Source: Chondrilla cf. caribensis (Eukaryota; Porifera; Demospongiae; Chondrillida; Chondrillidae). From it: a stretch of 64,000 nucleotides of DNA. Below the pieces are notes generated by a model that made no database searches, was not told the DNA's origin, and worked only from the letters and a program-made list of their open reading frames with translations. The position numbers and the translations under genes were made by a program. Below, one piece after another: positions 50,204 through 62,500 of the stretch; position 1 is the stretch's first letter; each line of letters begins with the position of its first letter. The stretch is taken from contig OZ026548.1 in NCBI GenBank assembly GCA_964020155.1, positions 3,502,397 through 3,566,396 of the forward strand, given 5' to 3'.

Positions 50204-50325
50204 TTTGTTACACTGTGTGTTGATTTCACACAATCTCGTCAAGGCTACATGAATGATTAAAATAGACAATTATGCAAGTCTCCAGATACACTCAAGTGAG
50301 AAGAGGTTATATTAAATTCAAAATA

Positions 50326-50515
50326 CAGTGGAACCTCCATAATCCGACACTTTTATACGTAATCCAAAATAAATACATACGTACATACATATTCGCACCA
50401 CATTTCGAGAGACATCCATCATTATAGACTATATTGTAAAGCCTCCATTTTCTGAAAACATTTGAATTCCATTCATTTGTTTCCCATTTAGTGTCAGATT
50501 ATCAAGGTTCTACTG
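50326..50515. mobile_element. pogo/Tigger-like MITE upstream of gene C
   Basis: Same 190-bp element and insertion site as 13,499-13,688 in unit A, with a few substitutions. Confidence 0.8.
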
Positions 50516-52975
50516 TGTGTAGCCATCAATGCAATTAAAGGGTTTGATTAGATTATGAGCTATATAGACCATATCCATTTTTACACCCACTGTCCACAAT
50601 GATGAAGTCACAAGAACAACCAAAGATGTCCCTTTTCTCAGATCTACTTTTTATCTCGTAAATATCTGTGAGCATTCACTGGAGAGATTTCGTCCTATCC
50701 TTACAACGGATTATGAAAGTATAGCTCGTAGCTCTTGTGCCGTGCATGATATAGATGCAGATAGCATAATATTTCGGATCTATGTAGAGTGTATGCTTGG
50801 GGTTGATTTTTATTGGTCTGTAATTTATACCCGTCCGACTATTATACAGATTTCGTGATATTAGGGCCGTCCTATTCAATGTATTGGTCCAGTCCGATCC
50901 GACGCGGACCGAAAATTATAGTCCACCAAAAAGAGCTACCTAACGCGTACTGAGTACTAATGGAGCAAAACTTGAAAAAACATGGCGGATCGATGGCGGA
51001 TATGGCGGTTGGCGCAATACACATATACTTTCCCATACTGATGAATTTGTGCCAGAAAATTGTGGCATAATAAACAATTCAGCTTATTAACCGGCAGTAT
51101 ATTAAGTGGGTGACACTGTATATTATGTTAATCTGCCACAATTTATTTTAGAAAAAATGGCAAAATGAGTTTGGCTTATCAACTGGATGCACATTACTGA
51201 TTGTATATCATATTGGTACTGGGGAATTGTGGTGGATAAGAATGTTTGGTAGATAATTAAAGCGCTGATGTATTAACAAGAATTCACCATAATATATTAA
51301 TTTTGATATTGAGGTGAATTATCAATTTTATACTTCAATGGCTTCTCCCACCAGAGTCCAGACATGTGCTGCTCTCGGACCAACACTTCAGTTCCTCTTT
51401 TAACATCAGACGCCTTCTGTAGACCATCCTCCAGTTGTCTTCCCCATTATTCCTATCCATAGGAAACAAGCCCCCTTTGACCAAACACTCACCTGACAGA
51501 TGTAGCGATCGTGACGGAGAGTACTATGATTCTCAAATTCTCGATAATATTATTACAACATATGATTATGAAATCCAAGTATAATTCCTCTCGAACGAGT
51601 ATGCATACGAATATCATGCACGTGTGAATGAAATGGAAATCTAAAATATTACTCTAAGTCATACAAGCACTGCAAAGTAGACATGGACAGAACATAAACA
51701 CATCATTAGTACATGTTTATGAGATACAAATAGGGATGGGATAGACCACATAATAAAAATTATTACCATCCATCAACCTCTGTACATGGTACCTACCTAC
51801 ATAAACTGAACCCCTGTCTACACATGTATAGTATACAGACATTGATACGATACATTTGATACACTGCACATGTCAATACAACTTGCCTGGGAGTAACCCA
51901 GCATGCACTGTAAAAACAATGGTGGAAATATTCCACCATTGCTGGTGGACTTGATGAATTGTATGTACCATCACATGCTCAAAATTGACATGGTTGTTAT
52001 TGGTGACAAACAAATCAATGCAACTAAGCGTAGCATAGTAACAGTGTAAATAGTTTGTGTGTGGGGGGGTGTTGGTTGTCTGGTCTACATATGTACATGT
52101 ACATATACAAACAGACATACATGACAAACCCCACAAAATATGTACACTATCTACCACAACATACATCTGTCTCCTCAGATCACACCACCTGTTGCCCATC
52201 ACAACATCAACAGTTGAACAGCTAAAGGTTGGCTGTATTCACTTTGTCTTGTTACAAATAGCATCTATGAAATTTCGTGTATGTAGTGATACATACAATT
52301 CATCAAATCCACTAATAATGGTGGGATATTTCCACCAGTGTTCATACAGTATCACAATACAACTGAACTGGAGATCTGAATATTTCTGATTCTTATGCCA
52401 CTCTATGATAGAGTACATCAACACCTTTCATTGTTAAGGAGTGGATCAAAAATAATCAAGGTGTACTGTATACTCTACTCTCTACTACTGTGAGACTGAT
52501 CAACAAACAATATCCACTGTATACTGACATGCACAGTCTATTGTTCTACACACCTCTGTCCCAAAACACTATGTTGGATGGAGGGAAGCCAACAAACTGG
52601 ACACAGGAACTATTCTCACCTCACAACAACAACTGAATGTCAACTCAGTGCTGAGAACACTTGAACCAAAGGTGCCGTCCACAGTCCACATAGAGACAGG
52701 ATGAGGACTTTGATGGGATTTAACATCAACCAGTGAAGAGTAGGCTGTACAGGTGAAAGGGATGTGTAAGTACTAATATACAATACTACTAGCTGTGATC
52801 GAAGATGAAGATCACAGCTAAACGCATGACTGTGATTTCACATGTCGGTGAACATGTCAATGTCCCTAATGTAAACTAGGAATAGTCAACTCAAAACAAA
52901 AGCAAGCAGAAAATCAGTTCTATGGAAAAATTAAAGCATTTGCCACTATTATTTAAAGCCGCTGATTATCATTCT
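50516..52975. other. 5' flank / putative leader intron of gene C, no gene found
   Basis: Nearly identical to 13,689-16,020. It has about 168 extra bases at about 51,066-51,233 relative to unit A. Unit B retains part of this sequence, so A probably lost it. No coding gene is supported. Confidence 0.6.
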
Positions 52976-52979
52976 TCTG

Positions 52980-53015
52980 TCACACACACATGCATGCATG
53001 CATGCATGCACGCAT

Positions 53016-53056
<41 letters not shown>

Positions 53057-53060
53057 CGCG

Positions 53061-53136
<76 letters not shown>

Positions 53137-53140
53137 CGCA
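52980..53140. repeat. CA/GCAT microsatellite, unit C
   Basis: (GCAT)n followed by two long (CA)n runs split by GCGCGCACG. Same position as 16,026-16,160 but different length. Confidence 0.95.
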
Positions 53141-53145
53141 CACAC

Positions 53146-53274
53146 TAGTTCAGCTAGCTAGACCGTCCCTAAGAGGCACAGAGGGGCGGAAAAGTGAAGG
53201 GACGGTCTAGCCTAAGTAGCGATCAGTTCACACCTGAGGAGCCACTTAGGGACGGTCTAGCTAGCTATAGACTA
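53146..53274. mobile_element. Collapsed remnant of the RecQ-carrying TIR element
   Basis: Only the left hairpin end and the last ~40 bp of the right end of the element at 16,168-16,965 remain, fused at about 53,238. The helicase fragment is gone. The remnant shows the insertion predates the A/C split and was later deleted internally. Confidence 0.8.
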
Positions 53275-53319
53275 TTACACACACATACACATGCACACAC
53301 ACACATGCACACAAACACA

Positions 53320-53413
53320 TAGTCTAGCTAGCTAGCCCGTCCCCGCACATGCGCCCTCCCGCTCTTAATGCCCATAGGGCGTGTGTGCAGGGACGGGCTA
53401 GCTAGCTAGACTA
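53320..53413. mobile_element. 94-bp hairpin MITE, unit C copy
   Basis: Same element and site as 17,011-17,104. The left flank keeps ACAAACACA; the right flank has changed to ACAAACACT. Confidence 0.85.
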
Positions 53414-53486
53414 ACAAACACTCTCTCTCTCTCACACACGGACACACAGGCCATATCAGCATAGTAACAACTGATAATGTACTTAC

Positions 53487-53730
53487 ATCTCACAGTTATT
53501 ATTGGCTATGTATATTAAATACAATTATTGAATCCTAGAATGATCCAAAGTTGAAGGGAGTCCACACATCACAGCAAAGGAGGCTGGCAGGACAGACCAC
53601 CTGTAGGAATCTCACACTCAGTCACGTCTACTAGTACGATGATAGACGGAGTTTTGTGGATAGTTCGCTACGACCGTTCTATCTCCTCTTCTTCCCCTAT
53701 TATACTGACAATGGCAGTATTCCCTTACGA
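53487..53730 (-). promoter_or_regulatory. Putative non-coding first exon of ankyrin gene C
   Basis: Homologue of 17,178-17,420 with the GAGAT|GTAAGT donor conserved. Inferred from conservation only. Confidence 0.3.
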
Positions 53731-55210
53731 AGCGGTCGGCTGGAGATCACCTACGTATAGATACAAAACTCAGCTATGGTATAACGTACACACGTAGTGG
53801 TCAACGCAGACAGCGTGGGAAGATTGAAATTGGTTAGACTAGATCTAACAGAATGAACAACAAATAACGTAATCTAAAGTTAGAGGTGGCTCTAGTATTA
53901 TAATTACTGAATAATAATTATTGATACTTAAAACACACTACAATCTCGTTTTGACTGGCACACACTTGGACTCTACGTTGAATACTACGTAAATGATAGT
54001 TTAACGGTCACCAACTGTAATACCTCAAGGAGGAAAGAACCGGATAAAGACGACAAATCACACGGTCTTCCTGACAGTACGCTGTACTTTATCTGTGGCT
54101 TTGGGCGTGGTTTACCCAGACGCTCTCCGCGCGTGTATACACGGCTGTTCGATTGTAAACGCTATTATTGTCACATGCAATCAAGTTACAGATTCAAAAC
54201 TGGGGTGTATAGTGCATGAACCATAGATGTTCGGTGTTATAGGGTCGAGTATGACATTATTATGGTCTGGCTGCCCTAAATTTAATACATACACTAGGCA
54301 CAGGTGTTTGGAATGAATGTGATTACATAGAAAGTGTCGTTATATTATACCAACCTATAGCTAGCATGGAGCAATTTGAATAGTCCATAGATGTGAGTGT
54401 ACATGTCATTAACCTAGAAGCCCAGCAGTAGTATTGTATTATTATAACTGTAGCATGTAATTAAGTACATGTATGTATAACTGTAGACTGCATGCATATA
54501 TGACATTGTACGTAATAATAATATTATGGTGCACGTGTCCACTGTAATTGTACAAACTATAATTATGTATTTGAAAATGTTATATAACGTCGACGTCAAT
54601 GTTGCATGGTGCACAGTTCATGTGTAGTCTCTTGACCAGTACATACACTAGCATCCCATCAACTGGGGATTAGGCTGAGAGATACGTATGGATGGTCCAG
54701 TACATCTTAATTACAATAAAATTAATACTACATCAAATCCATGACAATAATAATTGATCCTTCACTAGCACACAGTGAAGATGGGATAAAATGAAATAAT
54801 CACAGAACACAACATACAATTCGAACAACAAGTGAGAAAATTTACAATTAAAATTATATAGATAAATAACACAGATAAAACAATGATATAATAAATAAAT
54901 AAACAAATAAATTAAATACATAATATAGTTACTTAGGAAAGGATGGCTCAGTCTCCTTGCAGCTGTCCTACTGAAGGCTGCAATACGTACTTCCACACTA
55001 GACACAAACTGATATACATTACATCAGATGACCAGTGTGTGTGCGTATACAATACAATACATGTGTCAGTGTCCTTCAGGGAAATATTGAGCAGGATTAT
55101 CCACATGGATATCAGAGAAACAACATGGTCACCTCGAAACAGGGAACCAAACATACCAGTACACTCCATTTTCTACACAGAAGTCATCCACTCACCAACA
55201 ACTAATCAGG
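53731..55210. other. Upstream region of unit C and left flank of unit D
   Basis: Nearly identical to 17,421-18,900. No gene is seen. It contains the conserved GC-rich CTCCGCGCGTGTATACACGG block (about 54,125) and the C/D junction near 54,650. Confidence 0.55.
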
Positions 55211-55214
55211 ATCT

Positions 55215-56105
55215 CCTTTGAGAGGTAGGTAGTGCACAGGAGGGTGTGTGGTCTGGCTAGATGAGTGGGTGGTTCTGGCAGATGAGAGGGTGTGGCCCTG
55301 GCAAAGGAGAGAGGAATCTCTTTGCAAAGGAGAGAGATGGTCCTGGCAACAGAGAGGGTGTGATTATGGCAGATGAAGGGGTGGTCCAGGCAAGGGATAG
55401 AGGGTGCTCCTTGCAAAAAAGAGGTGGTCCTGGCAAATTGAGAGGCTGTGGTTCTGGCAGATGAGGATGCAGTTCTGGTAGAGTAGAGGGTGTGATCCTA
55501 GCAGCCTTGGCAAAGGGAGAGGGTGTTGTCCTGATAAAGGACAGGGTGTGGTCCTGGCAAGAGAGGATGTGGTCTGGTAAAGGGGAGGATACGGCCAAGG
55601 CATAGGAGTAGGGTGAGTCTGGCAGAGAAGATGGTGTTCTGGTACGTAGATTTGGCAGAGGTTCTGGCAGATGTGCAGGTGTGATCTTGGCAAAGAAGAG
55701 GGTGTGGTCCTAGCAAAGAAGAGGATGTGGTCCCGGTAAGGGAGAGGTGCGGCTGTGCCTAATGAGAGGGAATGGTCCTGGCAAGGAGAGATTTGGTTGT
55801 GGCTAATGAGAGGGCATATTCAAGCAAAGGAGAGGGTGTGGTCCCAGCAAACAAGGTAGTTGGTCCTGGCAAAGGAAAGGGTGAGGTTTTGGCAGATGTG
55901 AGGAGTGGTCCTGGCAGATGAGAGGAGTGGTTCTGGCAGATCAGAGGAGTGGTCCTGGTAGATGAGAGGAGTGGTCCTGGTAAATGAGAGGAGTGGTTCT
56001 GGCAGATCAGAGGAGTGGTCCTGTAGATGAGAGGAGTGGTCCTGGCAGATGAGAGGAGTGGTCCTGGCAGATGAGAGGAGTGGTCCTGGTAGATCAGAGG
56101 AGTGA
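55215..56105. repeat. 22-bp minisatellite array, unit D (about 0.9 kb), fused to CABIN1 copy X'
   Basis: Matches the left part of the unit B array almost base for base, then ends abruptly at about 56,105, where non-repetitive sequence of block X' begins. No ankyrin gene follows. The junction is the scar of a recombination that joined a unit to the CABIN1 block. Confidence 0.9.
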
Positions 56106-56516
56106 GTAACTAATGATAACTCACTTAAAGTCACTTCTCTTGTAAGCAGTCATTTGCTAAAATGTAATAAACCTCTGCCAAGAGTTGACTGGAGAACAGA
56201 GATAAGAGAACAATAAGGAAAATGATTGTAAGGAAGATATAGAAAACTCTGTTGTATATTCCAATTTTTACATGTGCATATTCCAAAATTATATTACAAG
56301 TACATATGTACTTACAGCATGTGCTGTTTAAAGAAAGATGTAGCGTTGAGGTTTCTATATGTATTCATATGTATTGCAGTATATATGTACAACTTTGTTC
56401 AGTTCTGTACTGAATGTGCATAGACTATAGCACAGCATTAGAAGAATCCAAACACACAACATACGTATACATATACACATCTCCCACAGCAGATCTTCAG
56501 TACATACATAGGTACC
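56106..56516. other. Unique sequence between minisatellite D and the last CABIN1-like exon
   Basis: No feature found. The AT-rich segment has no counterpart in block X, where the minisatellite remnant joins directly to sequence equivalent to about 56,624. Confidence 0.5.
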
Positions 56517-59500
56517 TCAGTTTATGGGATGGTCTATAATACGGGCCAAATACAACAGTTTGCCATAGGCTAAGAGAGCTTCCTTGTCAACTACGGTAGC
56601 TACAGAATTGTGCAACATGTGTAAAGACATTGATAGTTACTTACAGACGTCGGTGTTTGAAATGGACAGACACAGTATGCATCAAAGAACATGATACTAA
56701 GACGTCAATAGAGAGGGGATTTACTAGTTACGTACATATAGTACATTCGTACACCACTGATATCATAATGAATGTACATGCATCTCTAAATGGTCACAAT
56801 TACAACAGAGCAAAATACACAATGCCCATTCCTACCTATGGCCAGTTGTTTGCAATTGGGGATCAAATCCACAGCATTTGCATACAAGGTCAGCAGCTGT
56901 GGACCAAAGGACATACAGGTTATCAAATTATCATACAGCCAGTGTATGAGTATGTATGTACGTATGTACATGATGATTAAATTGATGCAAACTATTATAC
57001 TCTAGTGATAATTCACAGCGGTTTCAATTATTGCAATTTATCTGTATAATTTACATAATCACAGAAGTGTAGAGCCTTAACATCAACTACAATACTGGAG
57101 TTGAAACACTCTCACCCAAAGACAAGCAGAATAACCAGTTGTTATTAAACTACCACCATACACTGATACACAGTGTATGGTGGTAGTGGACAGACACAGT
57201 ATGCACTCATTTACCAGAACCACTACACTGCATGCACATGTGTAGATACATCAACTCACTGCAAAGCATACAAAAGTGCAAATTGGTACACAGAAGAATG
57301 GCGGATGGCGGAATTGCAAGGTGGCAGATTATGTATATAGCGTAGCCATGCATACAAGCAAATTCGTTTCAAAATAATATGGCGGATAAAGAGGCTTGGC
57401 GGATTAAACCAGTGGCGGATTAATGAGAATTCACTGTACCATGACACAAACATCACAGCTGGTACTCAGCTGGTTCTACTCACCAGTCAAGTTCTTTGAA
57501 AATAGTTCCCATCTCCCTGTACCAGACTCTGTCAGTAACACTGCACTCTTCAAACAGAAGGTATTTCAGTCCTTCGGCTCCAACACACAGTGATTCCTAG
57601 TACGTACATATACGTAGTACACACACATATACATTCAGATGACAATTATTGAGTGTAATAACAGTGATGTACAGTAAATACTGCATGCATGTACGTAAAT
57701 ACAGAACACATCAACTCACATCCGCGTATTGTGTAGTGGTGTGTTTGGTTTCCCATGACCTGGGGAGTTGTGGTGGATGGAACTGGGTCAGCAGCTCAAG
57801 AGCTACACTCCATGTCAGGTTGAACTGGACACACAGATTAGTATGGAATACTCAATATGATTGTGATGATTAAACAATATTTATCCCTCTCCTTACCGGT
57901 TCTGATACATGTTTTAATAGCTTCTGCAATTCAAATAGGAAATAATTGATGAAGCAGCATTTAGATCTCAATAATTAATCACACAATTCAGTATTCCACT
58001 GTTGGGCATGGGTAATGTGACATCCTCAGACAGATCGGTCACAGGTGAAGCTTGAAGTCTGAATACACAATGTACATAGGAGGTAACAGTCACACAGAAA
58101 TGCACCATACATAACATGGTAACAATGGTCTCCAGACAAGCACCTACCAAGTACAGAATACACAACAAAACACTTCAATATACCAATACCATGACACAAA
58201 CATCACAGCTGGTACTCAGCTGGTTCCACTCACCAGTCAAGTTCTTTGAAAATAGTTCCCATCTCCCTGTACCAGACTCTGTCAGTAACACTGCACTCTT
58301 CAGACAGAAGGTATTTCAGTCCTTCGGCTCCAACACACAGTGATTCCTAGTACGTACATATATGTAGTACACACGCATATACATTCAGATGACAATTATC
58401 GGGTGTAATAACAGTAACTGTGAACACAGTTTGAGAGAGGCAGTGGGTGGAAAGGTTTACGAAGTTGATAATGTACATGTTTCCCCTTCCATGACATCAT
58501 CCCCAAGTGCCACTGTATGTATCCATTGTAGTCTCTAATTATACAGGAAAGTACATATAACTTCCTACCAACAGTGCCTTATGTGTCACCATATTTCCAA
58601 ATTTATTTCGTAACAACTTCAAACCTACCACTACACACACGGATGTACTATATACTGATGAGTACAACTATTACTGACACACAATTCACACATTCTTGCC
58701 TTCTTCCTATCCAGGTTGTGAAGGGCAGTGAGCAGCATGTCTAACCATGTCTCTCTAACTCCCAATACACCAACAGGTGGGTGGAGAATCTGCAGGAAAC
58801 AATATCACTTTGTAGCATACAAATTGTAGTATGCGTTTTTAAAATGGGGACCAGGTGTGAAATCAGTGGGCTAGGGTTAACAAACGCCATAGATGATGTC
58901 TATTATGTATTGTAAACCTTTTGACAACAGATGCGTACATTGGGACCAGTCAATATGTCAACTGTAGAGAGGTTATCTGTACTGCAGAGTCCAAAATGCA
59001 TTAGTACTATATGTAAACTCCATTTTTGTAGGCTCAAAAGAGTCCTTTGCAGGGAGGTAATTTCTACTACGACCTGTATTTAGAGGGTTCTATTGTACAT
59101 ATCTGGGTATATATTGTACAGGTGCTTTTAACTGTAAATAATTAAAACTACACCAACTAACTTCTTTATATGAAACTTGTCCTTCCGAAATGGCTTTCAG
59201 GAGAGAGTTTGCAACAGAATCATACTCTTCTTCACAATAGAAATCACAAATCTGTACAGAAGCATAGTGAGACATGACTCTGGTTCCACAGTGTCTGGAT
59301 GCACACCAAGGAGGTGCACATGCATCACAGGGAACCATTGAGAGACTTAATCTCAGAATGTAATCTCTCACACACAAGGAGTATATTATGTTTCATGAAT
59401 AAGCCACAGATATGAAGTTGGTACAGAATCATGTTGGCTAGTACTTATAGACCCTGAAATCAACAGATATCCACCTAGGAATATACAGTGGACCCTGCCA

Positions 59501-62500
59501 CATGTACATCAAGGGTACATCAAGGGTTGAAAACACAACACAAATTTAACAACAATTGTGCACACATTTGGGTGTGTTGCATGAGTGAGTGTGTACATGT
59601 ACCTGCATATGTGTGAACAGTTACATATGGGAATGTTTGCATGATGCACAAGAATTAGTAATGGCTGCTCACATCTCATGTACCTCACGACCCCATCACA
59701 ATGCAATATTCATCGAATGTATTGCAAGTGTAACAGGAACACAACACTCCACAAACAATGTGCTATACGTACAGTACCTTGACCATAGCAGCAGTCTGTG
59801 CACACAAGTCGATCTTCTTGTTAATCGTACCTACGAAATTATTACTTGATTATCACTATAGGAACAAACTACAGTGACAGGAACTACTGAGTTCAAGCAG
59901 GATACATCAAAGATATAATATATAATATGTACAATCCCATCCACTCATTTTGTAATGACTAACATTCGTACGTTCCACTGGTAGGGCTGTAGCGGATATA
60001 CAGACTCTTTAGCTTGATTGTTGTATACAATCAAGCTAAAGTATCTGTATCCGCTGTAACCACAGTAGAGGTACTTCAGTTGTAAGGTGGTATGTTTCTG
60101 CATAAAACAATATTATAATTGTATACTAACCCTCACTCAGCATTGTTATTATAACTATCAATGGGTTGCTAGGTGATTAATGAACATATTTTAATAACGA
60201 TTACAAGTGTGCAAATTCATAGAATAGAGAGTAGGCCATAAATTACCATACCAATTGCAGCATACTAGGTGGGTGGGACTGTACATATGTACAAGCTGTT
60301 GTGGATGAGCCCCCAACTAACAATGCTGAATTGTGAATACACTATACAACAAAGTTACATATATACTCACTTTGAGATAGCAATGGTGCTGATGTGAAAT
60401 TAGGAAGCTGCAACACATTCACGTCAGATGACGCCAATGTATCTTTACACTATGTACAGAGAAAATATATGTATCTACTGTACATGGGTGTGTATGTGCT
60501 ATCACGTTCAGACATCTACAGTTAATAATGTACATTAAGATTATAAATGCATACAAGCATATACAGTACATACTGAGTATGTATGTAACCATTTTTAATA
60601 CATAACACTACTAAAAATTAGTACACAACACATTTATATAATATTGTACACGTGTGCACAATATCATATGGAATGTACAGATTGGTGTATTGCATAATAT
60701 ACACACGATCTTTATTCTCAAATTTATGTTTTGGCTGTAAGCATGAAACATGTACACAAAAATAGCACTGCACACACAAACCTTCTCCAACAACTCAAGC
60801 ACTATTTTGTCATCCTTCTTGTCTCCATAGAGTTGGGCCAAACACCAAAACACTACAATAAAGAGGCATATCCTGCATCTTTTATGGTACTGTACGTACC
60901 AGCATAGTATTTTATGCATTATTTCAACCCTGTACCTCATGGAGCAGGGGGTAGCCTGGTTAGAAACTCTGCTCATACAGTTTGACATACAAAGTACATG
61001 ATGTTTGTGTCCATGTGGTGACTAACATCTAATGGAGAGCATACGTCCCTTAGGAGCCATCCACGGCAATGTCCCTTGAAGAAACGAGATGGACTTGACC
61101 AGCAGTTCCTCCCCCCTGGGGGGGAATAAGAATTGTTGAGCTACTGGTAAGAAATACTTAGTGACAAGTAGTACATTGGGGTATACATTTGTATGAGATA
61201 TATGTGAAGGGGTAACGTTTTTTGAGAAATATGTACTGTTTGAAGCTATGGCGCATATGGAGAGTAGAATTGGGAGAATTATATATACATACTATATATG
61301 TTCATGTATGACTTGATCCGTGACTACCTGTATAGTGCATGTACATATAATAGGTACTACACTAACTCACCCTTTACCATCAAACTGTTTCTTTCTCTTA
61401 TGATCTGTCCACAATTCCACAAATAGCAACAAGAAACTACCAATTTCCAAACAATACTGCTCTTCACTTTCCTCCAAAGGACTAGCAGAGTACAAACCAT
61501 GGAGTGATTTTGAATGTGTAACAATTCTCAAGGAACACATCACATACCCGAAGGATGCTGGCAGCTGAATATGTTCAATGACTATAAAAATACAATTGAT
61601 AAACTCTTGCTTCAACTCTTTAGACCTACAGTTACAATAAAAAGAACAGTTAATATGCCTATCACATATGCACTACTTGCAGGTGAATGTACTAGTTTGT
61701 ACATATGTACATATGTACGTGTATGTACATATTCTTGAAGACATGTATTCAAAGCTACCCTCCGCTCATCCAATATGCAGCTATACAGTATGCATGTACA
61801 GTGAATACTGCTGCAAAGGTACATTCTGTATGCATTAATACAGCACATATAAATTATTTCTTGTTCGCGTACATAAAGTGTCCAATCTCCAACAACACAC
61901 ATGTACATACATCCGGTGTGGGCAGCAGTAGTGTTTGCAGTACATGGGAAATGTGTTAAAACAAGTGACACTGTGACTCACCACAACATGTCCCACTTCT
62001 CTGACAAGTGCAGGACGTAGTGAAACATCAGATCAACAACACCTCTACGTATGTGGTAGCAACACAATAATCCAATCACATACATTAGCACTATGTACTA
62101 TGTAGCACTATGTTCAAGATATTAACATATGATGGAGATCCCTTGGTTTCACAATACCTGTTATTTCGAAGACCTTCAACAAATTTTGGCACTTCTACTA
62201 CTTCATTCTCGTGAATTCTCTTCACTGTTCTTTCTGCTGGTTGGCCAAAATCCAAATACATATCTCAACTTCATAGAAGTACATTCATTCACAGGGTCAA
62301 CTCACCATGAGTGGTGTCATCAGAAACATCATCTCTGTGCGGGAAGGAAACACACAGCTTGTACACGACATCAAGTATGTACATTTTCATGTAATGGATA
62401 TGTGCATATTATGTGGTGCAAACATTATAGTAAGATTTATGCAAATTACTTATACTCCATAACAACTTCATTGGAGTACTGAAATGAGTACAACTTCAAA

